A DNA stretch of 64,000 nucleotides from Bacteroidetes bacterium UBA6221 (GCA_002421685.1 DISB01000016.1:66245-130244), one strand, 5' to 3'. Numbered from the stretch's first letter, positions 42,600 through 52,302 are shown. The notes: generated by a model from the sequence alone, not told the origin. Numbers and translations are program-made.

Positions 42600-43160
42600 A
42601 TGAACACTGCAACTCAGATACCACCGGCATGGCAATACAACCCCTCTTCCTGGGCACAGAGAGTTCCATTAGTGGTCATAGGTTTCTTAGGTTTTTGTAT
42701 CGCATTGTATCTCGGTATGTACCAACTACATGTGATTGATAATGTGTGGGAGCCATTCTTTGGCGACGGCAGCAAAAAAGTGCTCAATTCAGAGTTGTCA
42801 AGGGTATTGCCTGTGCCCGACGCAATACTTGGAGCTTTGGGGTACTTGTTAGATGTGGTTACCGGAATTATTGGCGGCACAAAGCGCTGGAAAACCATGC
42901 CCTGGATGGTCATTGTTTTTGGTATAGCAGTAGGGCCGCTGGGCCTGGTAAGTGTATTGCTCGTTATCGCACAGCCATTATTAGTAGATGCCTGGTGCAC
43001 TTTATGTCTTATTACGGCCGTCTTATCTGTTGTCATGATCAGCCCGGCTATGGATGAATTGCTGGCCAGTCTGCAATACCTGCAACGGGTAAAACACAGG
43101 AACCTGTCCGTAGCCAAAGCGTTTTGGGGTAATAAAGATATCATACAAAAAATGCTTTAG
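42600..43160 (+). CDS. VKOR-family membrane protein lacking the loop cysteines
   Basis: This 186-residue protein has about four to five helices. The vitamin K epoxide reductase signature is visible: the segment SKKVLNSELSRVLPVPDAIL and GALGYLLD, and the CxxC active site DAWCTLC (Cys133, Cys136) at the start of the last helix. VKOR proteins normally carry a second Cys pair in the periplasmic loop; here that loop contains none (Gly57 where CS usually stands). It may depend on another protein for electrons or be redox-altered. The start at 42600 is preferred; the upstream frame is poor. It is in an operon with the next gene. Confidence 0.82.
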   Translation: MNTATQIPPAWQYNPSSWAQRVPLVVIGFLGFCIALYLGMYQLHVIDNVWEPFFGDGSKKVLNSELSRVLPVPDAILGALGYLLDVVTGIIGGTKRWKTMPWMVIVFGIAVGPLGLVSVLLVIAQPLLVDAWCTLCLITAVLSVVMISPAMDELLASLQYLQRVKHRNLSVAKAFWGNKDIIQKML

Positions 43161-43162
43161 CC

Positions 43163-43561
43163 ATGTGGAGTTGTATCGTACATATTATTACGGGGCTGTG
43201 GCTGATGGCCATGCCGGGTGTACTGGGCGCCGGTGGGTCATTTGCAAATAGCAATCATATAGCCGGCCCGCTGGTTGTTACCATTGGCATCATAGCCCTT
43301 TGGGATATAAACAAATCCTTTATAAAAATAAACATTATTGTTGCGGCCTGGATAATGGTCGCGCCATTGTTTATTCACCATGACACCACGGAAACCATAC
43401 TAAATATTGCAGCCGGGATAATCCTCATCGGCTCCGCACTGGTGAAGAGAAAAGACAAATACAATTATGGCGGGGGCTGGTCATCTTTATTTCAAAAGCG
43501 CCCTCCGCATGCCCGATCAGGTAACTATATAGATAACAATAGCGACCAACGCAAGGCTTAA
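43163..43561 (+). CDS. SPW-repeat-like membrane protein
   Basis: This 132-residue protein starts 2 bp after the VKOR stop. It has two repeats of paired helices, WSCIVHIITGLWLMAMPGVL and INIIVAAWIMVAPLFIHH, each with the W-x-x-x-x-P spacing seen in SPW-repeat proteins. The tail is hydrophilic. Its last 45 bp overlap the end of the convergent SDR gene, so the true end may be under conflict. Probably works with the VKOR-like protein in the membrane; inference from operon only. Confidence 0.68.
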   Translation: MWSCIVHIITGLWLMAMPGVLGAGGSFANSNHIAGPLVVTIGIIALWDINKSFIKINIIVAAWIMVAPLFIHHDTTETILNIAAGIILIGSALVKRKDKYNYGGGWSSLFQKRPPHARSGNYIDNNSDQRKA

Positions 43562-44515
43562 AATCACGTATATATAACCCCTGTTGATGCTCGCCCACAA
43601 GGTGAAGCTCCTGTTAGTCGCCTGTTGCCCGAAGTCTCCGTAAGTGCCCATGTCTTCCGGCACAGGTTCCCATACACTATCTTTTCTGCCGGGCTCTATA
43701 GGTTCATCCGTCTGCTGCCCCTTTACCCCCGTCCTCGCCAGCACTATGTCTGCATACCACGATGCCAGCTTGTCGCCTATAATTGCCTCGTATGTCGGGT
43801 AGCCGATGTATAGTTCGCGCCGGTTGTGTGCCGCGGCAAATACAATACCTCTTGCCGCTACCTCGGGCTGGTATACCTTGCCCATAGGGCGCGGCTTTTT
43901 GGGTAGTTTGTTCAGCACCCATTTAAATTGCGTGGTGTTCAGCGCGGGTAGCTGCACCATACACGTTTTTATATTGCTTTTGTCATGCAACAATTCGGTG
44001 CGCAGCGAATCGTAAAAACCCTGGATACCATGTTTGGCGCCGCAGTAAGCGGACTGCAACGGTATGCCCCTGTACGCCAGTGCTGAACCTACAAACACAA
44101 TAGAGCCCTTGTTTCTCTGCCGCATCCGCCTCAGTGCGGCCATTGCACCATATACAGTGCCCAGGTAGGTTACCTCCGTCACACGTTTATATTCTTCGGG
44201 GGTAATATCCTTTATCGGTGCAAAAACGCTGTTCATTGCATTATTCACCCACACGTCTATCGGGCCCAGTTCGCGTTCTGTTTGTTCAGCTGCGGCTTCT
44301 ATTGCTGCTGCATCTGCCACATCGGCTACAATGGTTATGGCCGTACCGCCGTATTGTTCCACCTCTTTTTTCGCCCCTTCCAGTTGCTTCGGGCTCCGCG
44401 CTATCAAAGCCAGTTTCGCGCCTTGTTTGGCAAATTCCCAGGCGGTGGCCCTGCCCACGCCGCCGGACGCTCCCGTTATCACAACTACCTTATTCCTGAA
44501 CAGATTGTCTTTCAT
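43517..44515 (-). CDS. short-chain dehydrogenase/reductase with C-terminal helix
   Basis: This 332-residue SDR starts at the ATG at 44515 (MKDNLFRNKVVVITGASGGV). Visible motifs are TGASGGVG for NAD(P) binding, NNAMNSVFAPI (NNAG-like), the catalytic S of FVGSALAY and the YxxxK of SAYCGAKHG. After the roughly 250-residue catalytic core a charged extension ends in one transmembrane helix (GYIYVILSLALVAIVIYIVT), so the enzyme is tail-anchored. Substrate unknown. The same fold with a C-terminal helix is common in Bacteroidota. Confidence 0.9.
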   Translation of the reverse strand: MKDNLFRNKVVVITGASGGVGRATAWEFAKQGAKLALIARSPKQLEGAKKEVEQYGGTAITIVADVADAAAIEAAAEQTERELGPIDVWVNNAMNSVFAPIKDITPEEYKRVTEVTYLGTVYGAMAALRRMRQRNKGSIVFVGSALAYRGIPLQSAYCGAKHGIQGFYDSLRTELLHDKSNIKTCMVQLPALNTTQFKWVLNKLPKKPRPMGKVYQPEVAARGIVFAAAHNRRELYIGYPTYEAIIGDKLASWYADIVLARTGVKGQQTDEPIEPGRKDSVWEPVPEDMGTYGDFGQQATNRSFTLWASINRGYIYVILSLALVAIVIYIVT

Positions 44516-44574
44516 ACCTCTGTTAATGAACAATAGCGGCATATGAATGTTTAAAAAACTGAAGCTTTGACCCG

Positions 44575-44943
44575 ATGGAGATAGGTAAAAAAATATGGAT
44601 AATACCTGAGGGTTACATCCCAAGGGAAAGCACCGGCCAAGGACGCGAATTCATCAGCCACGAAACAGCCTGCATATTAAACACGAACAACGCTCCTGCG
44701 AATATTGAGATCACCATCTACTACGCGGATAAAAGTCCTGTGGGGCCATACCGGGTAACCGTGCCTGCGCAGCGTACTTATCACCTGCGCTTCAACGACC
44801 TCAAAGACCCCGAACCTATACCGTTAGGAACAGATTACGCCAGTGTATTCATTTCAGACCTGCCTGTTATCATTCAGCACACGCGCCTCGATTCCCGCCA
44901 GGCCGAAAATGCATTGATGACCACTATCGCATGGGGAACATAG
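44575..44943 (+). CDS. sensory rhodopsin transducer-like protein (ASRT family)
   Basis: This 122-residue protein matches the soluble transducer of Anabaena sensory rhodopsin: KKIWIIPEGYIPRESTGQGR at the start, NIEITIYYADKSPVGPYRVT, VPAQRTYHLRFNDLKDPEPI, and DLPVIIQHTRLDSRQAEN. The full length agrees with the family. There is no rhodopsin gene in this window, so it is one of the many stand-alone homologues, whose ligand is thought to be a carbohydrate or nucleic acid. It ends 1 bp before the stop of the convergent pseudogene. Confidence 0.85.
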   Translation: MEIGKKIWIIPEGYIPRESTGQGREFISHETACILNTNNAPANIEITIYYADKSPVGPYRVTVPAQRTYHLRFNDLKDPEPIPLGTDYASVFISDLPVIIQHTRLDSRQAENALMTTIAWGT

Positions 44944-46763
44944 TTATTGACGCAGTAGTTTCCCAGACCATAGTATATTTCCACTGCTGTTTAATAACGA
45001 TACGACATAAGTACCCGCAGGTAAATTTTTTACCGGCAATTGAATTTCCGTTTGCCCACTACTGTATAATGCAGGAAGTGTTTTGTACACTGTCTTTCCT
45101 GTGATGTCTTTTACCAATACCGTGAGCGATGTCGCATTGTCAAGGCTGATTTTTAAGTATGTATTCCCATTTGTGGGGTTGGGGTAAATTGCTACAACAT
45201 TTTCCGAAGTGAATTTTTCCTCAACAGACACTTTAGTATTTACGTCAAAAACCCCAAATGGGCTCAACGAAGTAATACCTTTCCTTGCCGCAAAAAACAC
45301 GCCGATAATATTATCCCATATTGCAGTATCTGTCGCCACGGAATCCCATACGGTTCCGGTATAATGAGAAATGTACATTTTGTTCCTGTTGAAATTATTC
45401 ACTTCCATTGACAAAGGCCAGCCAACACTAATATCCAGGTTTAATCCCGTGCTTAGCGTACTGGTTACATTCCAGGTAGCATTTACCAGGGGTTGTGTTG
45501 AAGATACTGATGCGCCAAAATTACCGTTTGCCTGTACACCTTTTTTTATGCCAACGGTTATCCTGTTTAAGGGGGTGGTATTGCTGGGCAAAATTATGAA
45601 GGGTAAATATGCATCGTATGTACCCAATGAAAAAGGTACAGTTGTATTGGGTGGCACATCCGCTGTTAGTGTACCCCCTTTTTCTGCTACAATATAAAAT
45701 TTTTGAGGGCTTTGGTGGCCGGCTATACCATTAGGCGGAACAGATGCACCAGGTAGCATGTTTACATGATACGATTGAATGTCTAACCAGCCATTGAGTA
45801 CTAATTTATCAGCGATGTTTACATTTGTCATTAATTTCACAACATTATGAATATCAGGCCTGGCATCAAAGTATTGCACAGTATCCCCACCGGGGGCAAA
45901 CCTTACATAACTGGTGTCAGTTGTTGCGTATATCCATAGTGCCGAAGTCCTGCCGCAAAATAAACTCCCGTTGCCGGATGACGGTATTTTTAAATCATCA
46001 GTTATTAAGACATAATTATTACTTTCAATGTGCCTGATTTTAATGTCAGCACGCCCTTCGCAGTCATATTGCTTGTCATTGACACCGTATTACCCGGTAA
46101 TACATTAATATCCACATCGTAAACAGGGTGTCCGGCTATTTCAGCGCCTGTTGATGTTGGGGCACCCTGGTAAATTATCTTGAAAGATTTATTCCCGGTC
46201 TTAATAACAGTACCAGCCGTCAGTGCGATATTTCCACCGTCAATTATCACCTCTCCTGTTGCCGGCATGTCAAAATCTCCTCCTGATATAGTCAATGTAC
46301 CGCCAGTAATTCTTAAACGATTCTGCGCGCCGATATAGTTGCTGGGGCCGGCACTGCGTGTGTTGGTAATCGTAAGTGCTGATGTGTTCAGTATTTTGGG
46401 TCTTAGCGCTACCGGACAAGTCATGGTGGTAGTCGCCCCTGTTGAAAAACTATCAACGGTTATTATGCCCGAGCCTGATAATGTACCGCCATTGAATGAT
46501 ACGTAGTTGCCCGTTCCTCCTGTCAGAGTGCCGGAAATACTTAGTGTTGTCGATGGGTTTATCGTCAGGTTTTGATCGAGGGTAATCGTTAGACCCAAGG
46601 GTATCGTTATTAAATCTCCGGATACAAGGCTTGTCGGCGGTACTGCCGCTCCTTGCCATGTGGAGCTGTTACTGAAATTGCCTGAGGTTACAGCGGTATA
46701 TGTTGCAGACCTGGCATATATTGCGCTAAGCAACGTTAAGACGAGCAGTTTATAAGGTTTCAT
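44944..46763 (-). pseudogene. frameshifted T9SS beta-helix surface protein, family member 3
   Basis: Two frames, 46763-46005 (252 aa) and 45879-44944 (311 aa), together match the paralogues at 36516, 38334 and 59635 end to end. The first frame has the signal peptide and SGNFSNSSTWQGAAVPPTS; the second has MEVNNFNRNKMYISHYTG and the T9SS sorting domain (IYPNPTNGNTYLKISLDN). The second frame is open upstream to the break (reading NNYVLITDDLKIPSSGNGSL). One missing A near 46018 explains the shift (GTAATAATT instead of GTAAATAAT). No homopolymer slip site exists. It may be inactive, or a sequencing or assembly error. Confidence 0.8.
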
Positions 46764-46793
46764 AAGTAGAAATTTTCACTAAAATAAGAAACA

Positions 46794-47033
46794 TTATTTC
46801 AACCTGCAATACACAAAAAAATAATGCTCTTCTGCAATGTTGATTTCCGACTCGGTACATTCTTGCGATGCTTTTTTACTATTGGTCGCCCTTACTGATA
46901 TGAGTAGTGTGTCTGCTTGGTCATATTCGTCCAGGTAGGTACATTCGCAATTGTAATATTGCTTCTTGCAAGATGATGCTGCAAACAGTATAGCGCATAG
47001 TATTACAAGCCGGTACACTACTCCACTTCGCAT
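46794..47033 (-). CDS. tiny cysteine-motif lipoprotein (CxC family), member 5
   Basis: This 79-residue lipoprotein has lipobox ASSC, then KKQYYNCECTYLDEYDQ with the CxC motif, a middle Cys in SKKASQECTESEI and the last Cys in VYCRLK. Overlaps the upstream member 6 by 16 bp. Same cysteine order as the other members. Confidence 0.65.
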   Translation of the reverse strand: MRSGVVYRLVILCAILFAASSCKKQYYNCECTYLDEYDQADTLLISVRATNSKKASQECTESEINIAEEHYFFVYCRLK

Positions 47034-47242
47034 TGCACGTTTTTATATTCCGGATTACCGCTGAAGGTGAGATTCTTTTGCTTGCATTCAAACTCCGCCT
47101 GCGATTTATCATCGGCCTTTATTTCATAGTCAGAAATTGCCCTGTTGTTATCGCCCTTGTCAGTGCATTTGCAGGTATAGGTTTCATCTCCGCAGGACGA
47201 GAAAAGAAATGGGGTAAATGCAATCAATAGCGATTTTCTCAT
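47018..47242 (-). CDS. tiny cysteine-motif lipoprotein (CxC family), member 6
   Basis: The 74-residue lipoprotein starts at the ATG at 47242. Lipobox FSSC is followed by GDETYTCKCTDKGDNN, a middle Cys in SQAEFECKQKNL and the last Cys in VQCEVE. It is expressed with member 5 (overlapping frames). The middle block DDKSQAEFECKQ aligns with NSKKASQECTES of member 5 and SKREARQLCETD of member 4, giving a shared K-x-A-x-x-x-C motif. Confidence 0.65.
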   Translation of the reverse strand: MRKSLLIAFTPFLFSSCGDETYTCKCTDKGDNNRAISDYEIKADDKSQAEFECKQKNLTFSGNPEYKNVQCEVE

Positions 47243-47342
47243 GATATTGTGTGGCAAGTAGATGAACACACAAAATTAATTACTTTGGATGACCCGGCTA
47301 TTCCCGGGATCCACTTTTTTTACCTGCCTCTATCATTAGCGG

Positions 47343-50300
47343 TTGACGGTCCCTTTTTATAAATTTACTGCACAATACGCTCATGTGCATTTAAGGCTGG
47401 TTATTCTGCTCATCTCATTTTTTCACTATTCCGCGTTGCTTGGCCAGGATATGACTACCGTGTTCAGCACCCTGGGTGTCAACGAGGGGCTTCCCAGCAG
47501 TTCTGTGTACGGATTATACCAGGACAGTAAAGGCCTGGTATGGGTTGCGGGCCCCGAGGGGTTGAGCCGCTACGATGGCAATGCAGTGAGCAACTATTCT
47601 CCTGCGGACGCGAATGCGGCCTTCTCCCCGTTTTTTCGCGAGGCGCCGCTGGAAGGGCCCGACGGAAACCTCTGGATGACAAGTGAATCAGGTATTTGCA
47701 AATTCGACCTGGCCTCGAAGAAATTCAAGACTTTAGTCAGACTCCCGGGTATATCCCGGCAATATTTTTTGGATAAGGGAGGCTGGTTGTGGCTGCACCA
47801 TATAGACAGGGGAATAATGAGGTACCATATCAAATCAGGCCGCCTCAATATCTTCCCTCTTCCGTTTCAAGCCGATGCGATGGACTGGAATTCCTTTTGC
47901 GCCACTACGGATGAAAAGGAGAGAATATGGTTCTGCACCTACAATAGCCGGGGCTTTTATGAGTTTAATATCCGCGACGGAATATATCGCCGGCTGCCAG
48001 GCCCGCCGGTAAATAACCTTATCTATGCAGCGGGGCGGCTGTATTTAGGTACTTCGGAAGGCCTTGTTGTTTTCGACGTCCAAACCAATAAAGTGTTACA
48101 TACTGTCAAACTGCCCGGTGAAAAAAGCTGCCGGCTAAAAGATGTGGTCATCGACGGTGTTGGCAGAACATGGGCGGGATTCCTTGGCCAGGGTATTATT
48201 TCCGTTGGCAGCAACGGAAAGCTGCTCGCCTGGCACCGGCAGGACAACCATAACATCAATACCTTGTCTTCCGACCTGGTGACGACGCTCATGATTGACA
48301 GGAACCAAAACCTGTGGATAGGCACGGATGGGGGCGGCATTTCAAAGCTGAACCTGAAAACGGTACCATTCTCAAAGTTCCCGGTGAGTACTCAAAGTTA
48401 CCCGGCACTAAGTAGTTTTTTTGTCCGGGGTATCTGCGAAGACAGCGACGGAAACATCCTCTTCGGCGCCTTCAATAGCGGGCTGTGCAGGTTGGATATC
48501 GTTACAGGCGCATTGCATATTTACAAAAATGCACCTGCAAATCTGAAGGAAATAAACAATATTACCGATATAGGAGGGGGGCGCTTTTTGATAGGCGCAC
48601 GCACAGGACTGTTCTTGTTCCACCAGCCGGCAGAGACATTTACTGCCGTGTCACTGATACCGCCCGCAAAAACGCCTCCTCCTTATGACCATGGTGTAAC
48701 AGATATTTTGCAGACAGGCGAAAATGAATTCGTGCTGGCAACAACCCTCGGGCCTGCCCTGCTAAAAGCATCCGGCAACGAATGGCATGTAACCTCAACG
48801 GTTGAGAAGAGATTGCTCAGGAAAATAAACCAGGTGCATCCCGCTGGCAATGGTATTTTTTATATGACGGTGGCCAACGGCGGGTTGTGGCGGGCGCAAC
48901 TTGTGAATAGTGAATTTATTACAGTAGATACATTCCTGGCTCATCATGCTATCCGGTGTATACATGGCGACGAAGAAAAACCGCACGTCCTTTGGCTGGC
49001 TACCAACAAAGGTGTTATCCGTTTTGATGATTCATCGCACACAAACACGGCCATTACAACCGGCAATGGCTTGCTGAGCAATAATACATACGGCATATTG
49101 GAAGATGAGCTTCACCGCCTGTGGATATCTTCTAATGGTGGACTGGCCTGTTATTCAAAAGACAATCAGCATATCAGGAACTATACCTTCCGCAACGGTT
49201 TGCAGAGCAATGAATTTAATTCGGGGGCTTCTTACAAAAGCCGCAAAGGTGTACTCTTCTTCGGCGGTGTAAAAGGAATGAACTGGTTTACAGCAGCCAC
49301 CGTTGGCAGCGATACTACTTATCCCTTTACTGAGATCACATCCATTGTAACCGATGAAACAGAAGTACTGCCCGATAACAACCATTATACTATACCCGGC
49401 TACAAAAACTCATTTACCATAACGGCGGCGGTATTGGATTATACCCACCCGGATGCCAACCTCGTGCGTTATAAAATGGAAGGATGGGACAATGACTGGA
49501 TAATTGCGCCCACCGGCACAATAAGATATACCAATATGCGGCCCGGTGCCTATACGTTCAGGCTGGTGGGTATTGCAGGCAACGCATTGGAGAGTGCTGA
49601 GAAGGATATTTTTATTACTATCAATGCACCCGTGTGGGATCGCCGGTGGTTCCATTTCCTGGTTATGGCGCTGCTGGTGCTCATACCCGCTACGCTGCTC
49701 TATCAGCGACGCATCAGCCGGTCGAAACGGGAAATGGAAAAACAGCGGCTGCTGGCTATGGAACGCACCCGGATATCGCAGGACCTGCACGACGAGATAG
49801 GTGGCGCCATAACCAGGATAGGCCTCGTAAGTTCCTTAATTCCGCAAAAGAACAAAATGCACCAGGATATAGACAAGGAAGTGGACATGATTGCCACGAC
49901 CGCCCGCCAGGTAGCTGCCAGTATGGGTGAAATTGTCTGGGCGCTGCATACTGACTACAACACGCTGGAGAGCCTGCTCGCCTACATCCGCGAGCAAGCC
50001 ACGGGGCTTATCGGGCCATCGGGCATAAGATTGGAGGTACATTTCCCCGACGTCGTCCCGGATATGCAGCTTTCGGGCGAGGCCAGGAGAAACCTGTTAT
50101 TAGTTACAAAAGAAGCATTGAACAATGCAGTGAAACATGCCCGTCCCACTCATATCACGCTCAACTGCGCTATATCCAAAACAACCATAACATTCACAGT
50201 ACAAGACGATGGTATGGGCTTTGACCCGGCTACACCTGCTACAGGAAACGGGATCAGGAATATGCGTAAGCGGATGCAATCAGTGGGCGGAACGATAGAA

Positions 50301-50357
50301 TGGCATAAACTGCCACGGGGCACGGAGGTAGTCTATTCGGTTACTATAGACAATTAA
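47343..50357 (+). CDS. two-component-regulator-propeller histidine kinase
   Basis: This 1004-residue sensor has a signal segment, about 14 Reg_prop-type blades forming two propellers (examples GLPSSSVYGLYQDSKGLVWV, LWIGTDGGGISKLNLKTV), and a Y_Y_Y domain (MRPGAYTFRLVGIAGNALES) near 740. One membrane helix and a HisKA_3 dimerisation helix with ISQDLHDEIGG follow (His816). The C-terminal HATPase_c has EALNNAVKHA and DDGMGFDP. The start is TTG 47343; a GTG at 47385 would give a more typical signal peptide. It is followed 50 bp later by its LuxR-type regulator, a standard pair. The signal is probably periplasmic glycan-type, as in hybrid systems; not shown. Confidence 0.9.
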   Translation: MTVPFYKFTAQYAHVHLRLVILLISFFHYSALLGQDMTTVFSTLGVNEGLPSSSVYGLYQDSKGLVWVAGPEGLSRYDGNAVSNYSPADANAAFSPFFREAPLEGPDGNLWMTSESGICKFDLASKKFKTLVRLPGISRQYFLDKGGWLWLHHIDRGIMRYHIKSGRLNIFPLPFQADAMDWNSFCATTDEKERIWFCTYNSRGFYEFNIRDGIYRRLPGPPVNNLIYAAGRLYLGTSEGLVVFDVQTNKVLHTVKLPGEKSCRLKDVVIDGVGRTWAGFLGQGIISVGSNGKLLAWHRQDNHNINTLSSDLVTTLMIDRNQNLWIGTDGGGISKLNLKTVPFSKFPVSTQSYPALSSFFVRGICEDSDGNILFGAFNSGLCRLDIVTGALHIYKNAPANLKEINNITDIGGGRFLIGARTGLFLFHQPAETFTAVSLIPPAKTPPPYDHGVTDILQTGENEFVLATTLGPALLKASGNEWHVTSTVEKRLLRKINQVHPAGNGIFYMTVANGGLWRAQLVNSEFITVDTFLAHHAIRCIHGDEEKPHVLWLATNKGVIRFDDSSHTNTAITTGNGLLSNNTYGILEDELHRLWISSNGGLACYSKDNQHIRNYTFRNGLQSNEFNSGASYKSRKGVLFFGGVKGMNWFTAATVGSDTTYPFTEITSIVTDETEVLPDNNHYTIPGYKNSFTITAAVLDYTHPDANLVRYKMEGWDNDWIIAPTGTIRYTNMRPGAYTFRLVGIAGNALESAEKDIFITINAPVWDRRWFHFLVMALLVLIPATLLYQRRISRSKREMEKQRLLAMERTRISQDLHDEIGGAITRIGLVSSLIPQKNKMHQDIDKEVDMIATTARQVAASMGEIVWALHTDYNTLESLLAYIREQATGLIGPSGIRLEVHFPDVVPDMQLSGEARRNLLLVTKEALNNAVKHARPTHITLNCAISKTTITFTVQDDGMGFDPATPATGNGIRNMRKRMQSVGGTIEWHKLPRGTEVVYSVTIDN

Positions 50358-50407
50358 TTACTACTATATTCACATCTGCCTGCGCCGGCAGGTGCTTTAT
50401 TTTTACA

Positions 50408-51037
50408 ATGATGAACAAGGTGATTCTTATCGAAGACGACGAAACTATACGCACCGCCCTGGCGGGCATAGTGTCCGGCTCCGGTACGTTCCAGGTCGTG
50501 GCTTCTTTTGAGAGCGCCGAAGAGGCCATGAACTGGTGCAACCGGGAGGACCCTGCCCATTTGGCGCTGGTACTTACCGACATACAATTGCCTGATAAAA
50601 GCGGTATAGATTTTATCTCCTGGTTCAAGCCTAAGTACCCCGGGGTTCAGTGCATGGTGCTCACTGCTTTTGATGATGCCGAAAAAGTGTTCAGCGCGCT
50701 GAAGGTGGGCGCCACCGGGTATATTCTCAAAAGTACGCCCGCCCCAAAGCTTATTGAGGCTATGAACGACCTTGTGGCCGGGGGCAGCCCCATGAGCAGC
50801 CAGATAGCCCGCAAGGTGGTGGCAGCATTCAGCGAAAAGGTACACCAGGACCCCATGAAAGATCTTACCTCGCGCGAAAAGGAAGTGCTGGATTGGCTGT
50901 CGAAAGGGCTTACCTACCAGGAGATAGCCGATAAAATGTTCCTCTCCATTGAAACCATCCGCACACACATCCGTAATATGTACGAAAAACTGCGTGTACG
51001 CAACAAGAAGGAGGCTTTAAGAAAAACGGGCTATTGA
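50408..51037 (+). CDS. LuxR/NarL-family response regulator
   Basis: This 209-residue regulator has an intact receiver: acidic EDDE (about 10-13), phospho-Asp58 in LVLTDIQLPDKSG, and a Lys in GYILKST. The C-terminal LuxR helix-turn-helix reads LTSREKEVLDWLSKGLTYQE and contains IADKMFLSIETIRTHIRN. It is the partner of the kinase upstream. No target site was identified nearby. Confidence 0.92.
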   Translation: MMNKVILIEDDETIRTALAGIVSGSGTFQVVASFESAEEAMNWCNREDPAHLALVLTDIQLPDKSGIDFISWFKPKYPGVQCMVLTAFDDAEKVFSALKVGATGYILKSTPAPKLIEAMNDLVAGGSPMSSQIARKVVAAFSEKVHQDPMKDLTSREKEVLDWLSKGLTYQEIADKMFLSIETIRTHIRNMYEKLRVRNKKEALRKTGY

Positions 51038-51115
51038 CTTTTAAATCAATAACCCGTACTAACGGAAATGCAATCGTATTCTTAGGGGAGTTCTATTTGC
51101 ATATCGATAGCGTCT

Positions 51116-51685
51116 TTACTTGGCTTCAACCTGCGAAAATTCAAGCTCGCAGTTGTAGGTGTAGCTCTGCATATCAGGATATTTCACCCCCGACATAGGC
51201 AGCTTAGCTTTTGTAGTAAACCTGAGTTTCCCATCTTTTTTAGAGATGTACACCACACCCGAAGTAGCGCGGTAAAAGTAGTTACCTCCTCCGTCCACAT
51301 CCAGCTCCACGCGTATTGAATCGGTCACAGTGCTGCCGGTTGAGATAGTTACCGGGAATGCTTTGTATTTACCTTCTTCAATCGACTCCCTGATATTTTC
51401 GTTGCCGTTGAAGAAAACACGCAGGTGACAATAGCCGTAGCCAAGGTCGGTAAAGGGTTTGGCCAGGCTCATATTCCCGCCGTACAGGTCCACCTGCACT
51501 GCGTCCATACTCCCGCTGTTGGCTGTGCCATTTATTTTCCAATAGCTTTCCGTCGGAGGTGTAAATTCGTTGCTATTGTTATTATTATTGTTGTTATTGC
51601 TGTTATTGTTACCGGGTGTTGTTTCGGTCTTCTGGCACGAAACCAACAGGGCAACGCTCATCAATGCGAGTAGTGTTTTTTTCAT
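51116..51685 (-). CDS. lipoprotein with poly-Asn linker
   Basis: This 189-residue lipoprotein has a signal peptide and lipobox LLVSC. A low-complexity linker of Asn (TPGNNNSNNNNNNNNSNEF) follows, encoded by AAC/AAT repeats at about 51575-51615. Then comes a beta-sandwich domain with YWKINGTANSGSMDAVQVDL, YKAFPVTISTGSTVTDSIRV and YTYNCELEFSQVEAK. The AAT/AAC tract is prone to length change by slippage. Function unknown; the linker should push the domain away from the membrane. Confidence 0.75.
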   Translation of the reverse strand: MKKTLLALMSVALLVSCQKTETTPGNNNSNNNNNNNNSNEFTPPTESYWKINGTANSGSMDAVQVDLYGGNMSLAKPFTDLGYGYCHLRVFFNGNENIRESIEEGKYKAFPVTISTGSTVTDSIRVELDVDGGGNYFYRATSGVVYISKKDGKLRFTTKAKLPMSGVKYPDMQSYTYNCELEFSQVEAK

Positions 51686-51726
51686 TTCAAATATTTATTT
51701 AGTAGTTAGCAGATTTAGATTTTGGG

Positions 51727-52152
51727 CTACATTACTTCAACCTCTTTGAACTTCAGGAAGTTGCTGCACTCCCCACAGCTTTCCAGTCCTTTGCAACCGC
51801 GGGTGAACGAGTCAATGATTCCTTTTTCCGTTGCCCCGGGTTTTACTTTCAATTTCACCTTGTAATCATTGTTGGCGATCTCAAAACGCACACCCCTTGC
51901 ATCGGTGCAGGTTACTTCTATTTCGTAACGGCAGCCCATGGCAATTTTTTTTGTGGCGCGTATACGCACAGAGACGCTCACGAATTCAACGTCTTTTTTC
52001 TCCATTTTTGCGCTGCCGATCTTAAATTCCAGCGGTTCGCTCCATTCGGTGGCCCCGTTGGGGAAAACGAATTGTCTGCTTTCCAGCGTAACTGCTTTGG
52101 CAGCCAATTGGCTGAATATGGCGATAGCCATTATTAACATGAGTCTGTACAT
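51727..52152 (-). CDS. small secreted protein
   Basis: This 141-residue exported protein has signal peptide MYRLMLIMAIAIFSQLAAKA. The mature part is beta-rich: FVFPNGATEWSEPLEFKIGS, EFVSVSVRIRATKKIAMGC and DYKVKLKVKPGATEKGIIDS, then a Cys-bearing tail GCKGLESCGECSNFLKF. Not recognised. It is 32 bp downstream of the gap before the lipoprotein gene and is probably expressed separately. Confidence 0.65.
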   Translation of the reverse strand: MYRLMLIMAIAIFSQLAAKAVTLESRQFVFPNGATEWSEPLEFKIGSAKMEKKDVEFVSVSVRIRATKKIAMGCRYEIEVTCTDARGVRFEIANNDYKVKLKVKPGATEKGIIDSFTRGCKGLESCGECSNFLKFKEVEVM

Positions 52153-52302
52153 CAGTTATCTTTTATGTGTGTAATAAATTGTAACACAAAGAAAACTCAG
52201 TCTCACGAGGCATAAAATGTGAAAAAAGTAGTAGCAGTATACAGGGTCGGGCCGAAATGAAATGAAAAGCCCAACATAGGCGCTATGCTATCGCCGCTCT
52301 TG

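Noticed and set aside
44575..44943. Evidence for a rhodopsin phototransduction system
   Set aside because: Only the transducer homologue is present; no retinal-binding seven-helix protein is in the window, and stand-alone homologues are common.
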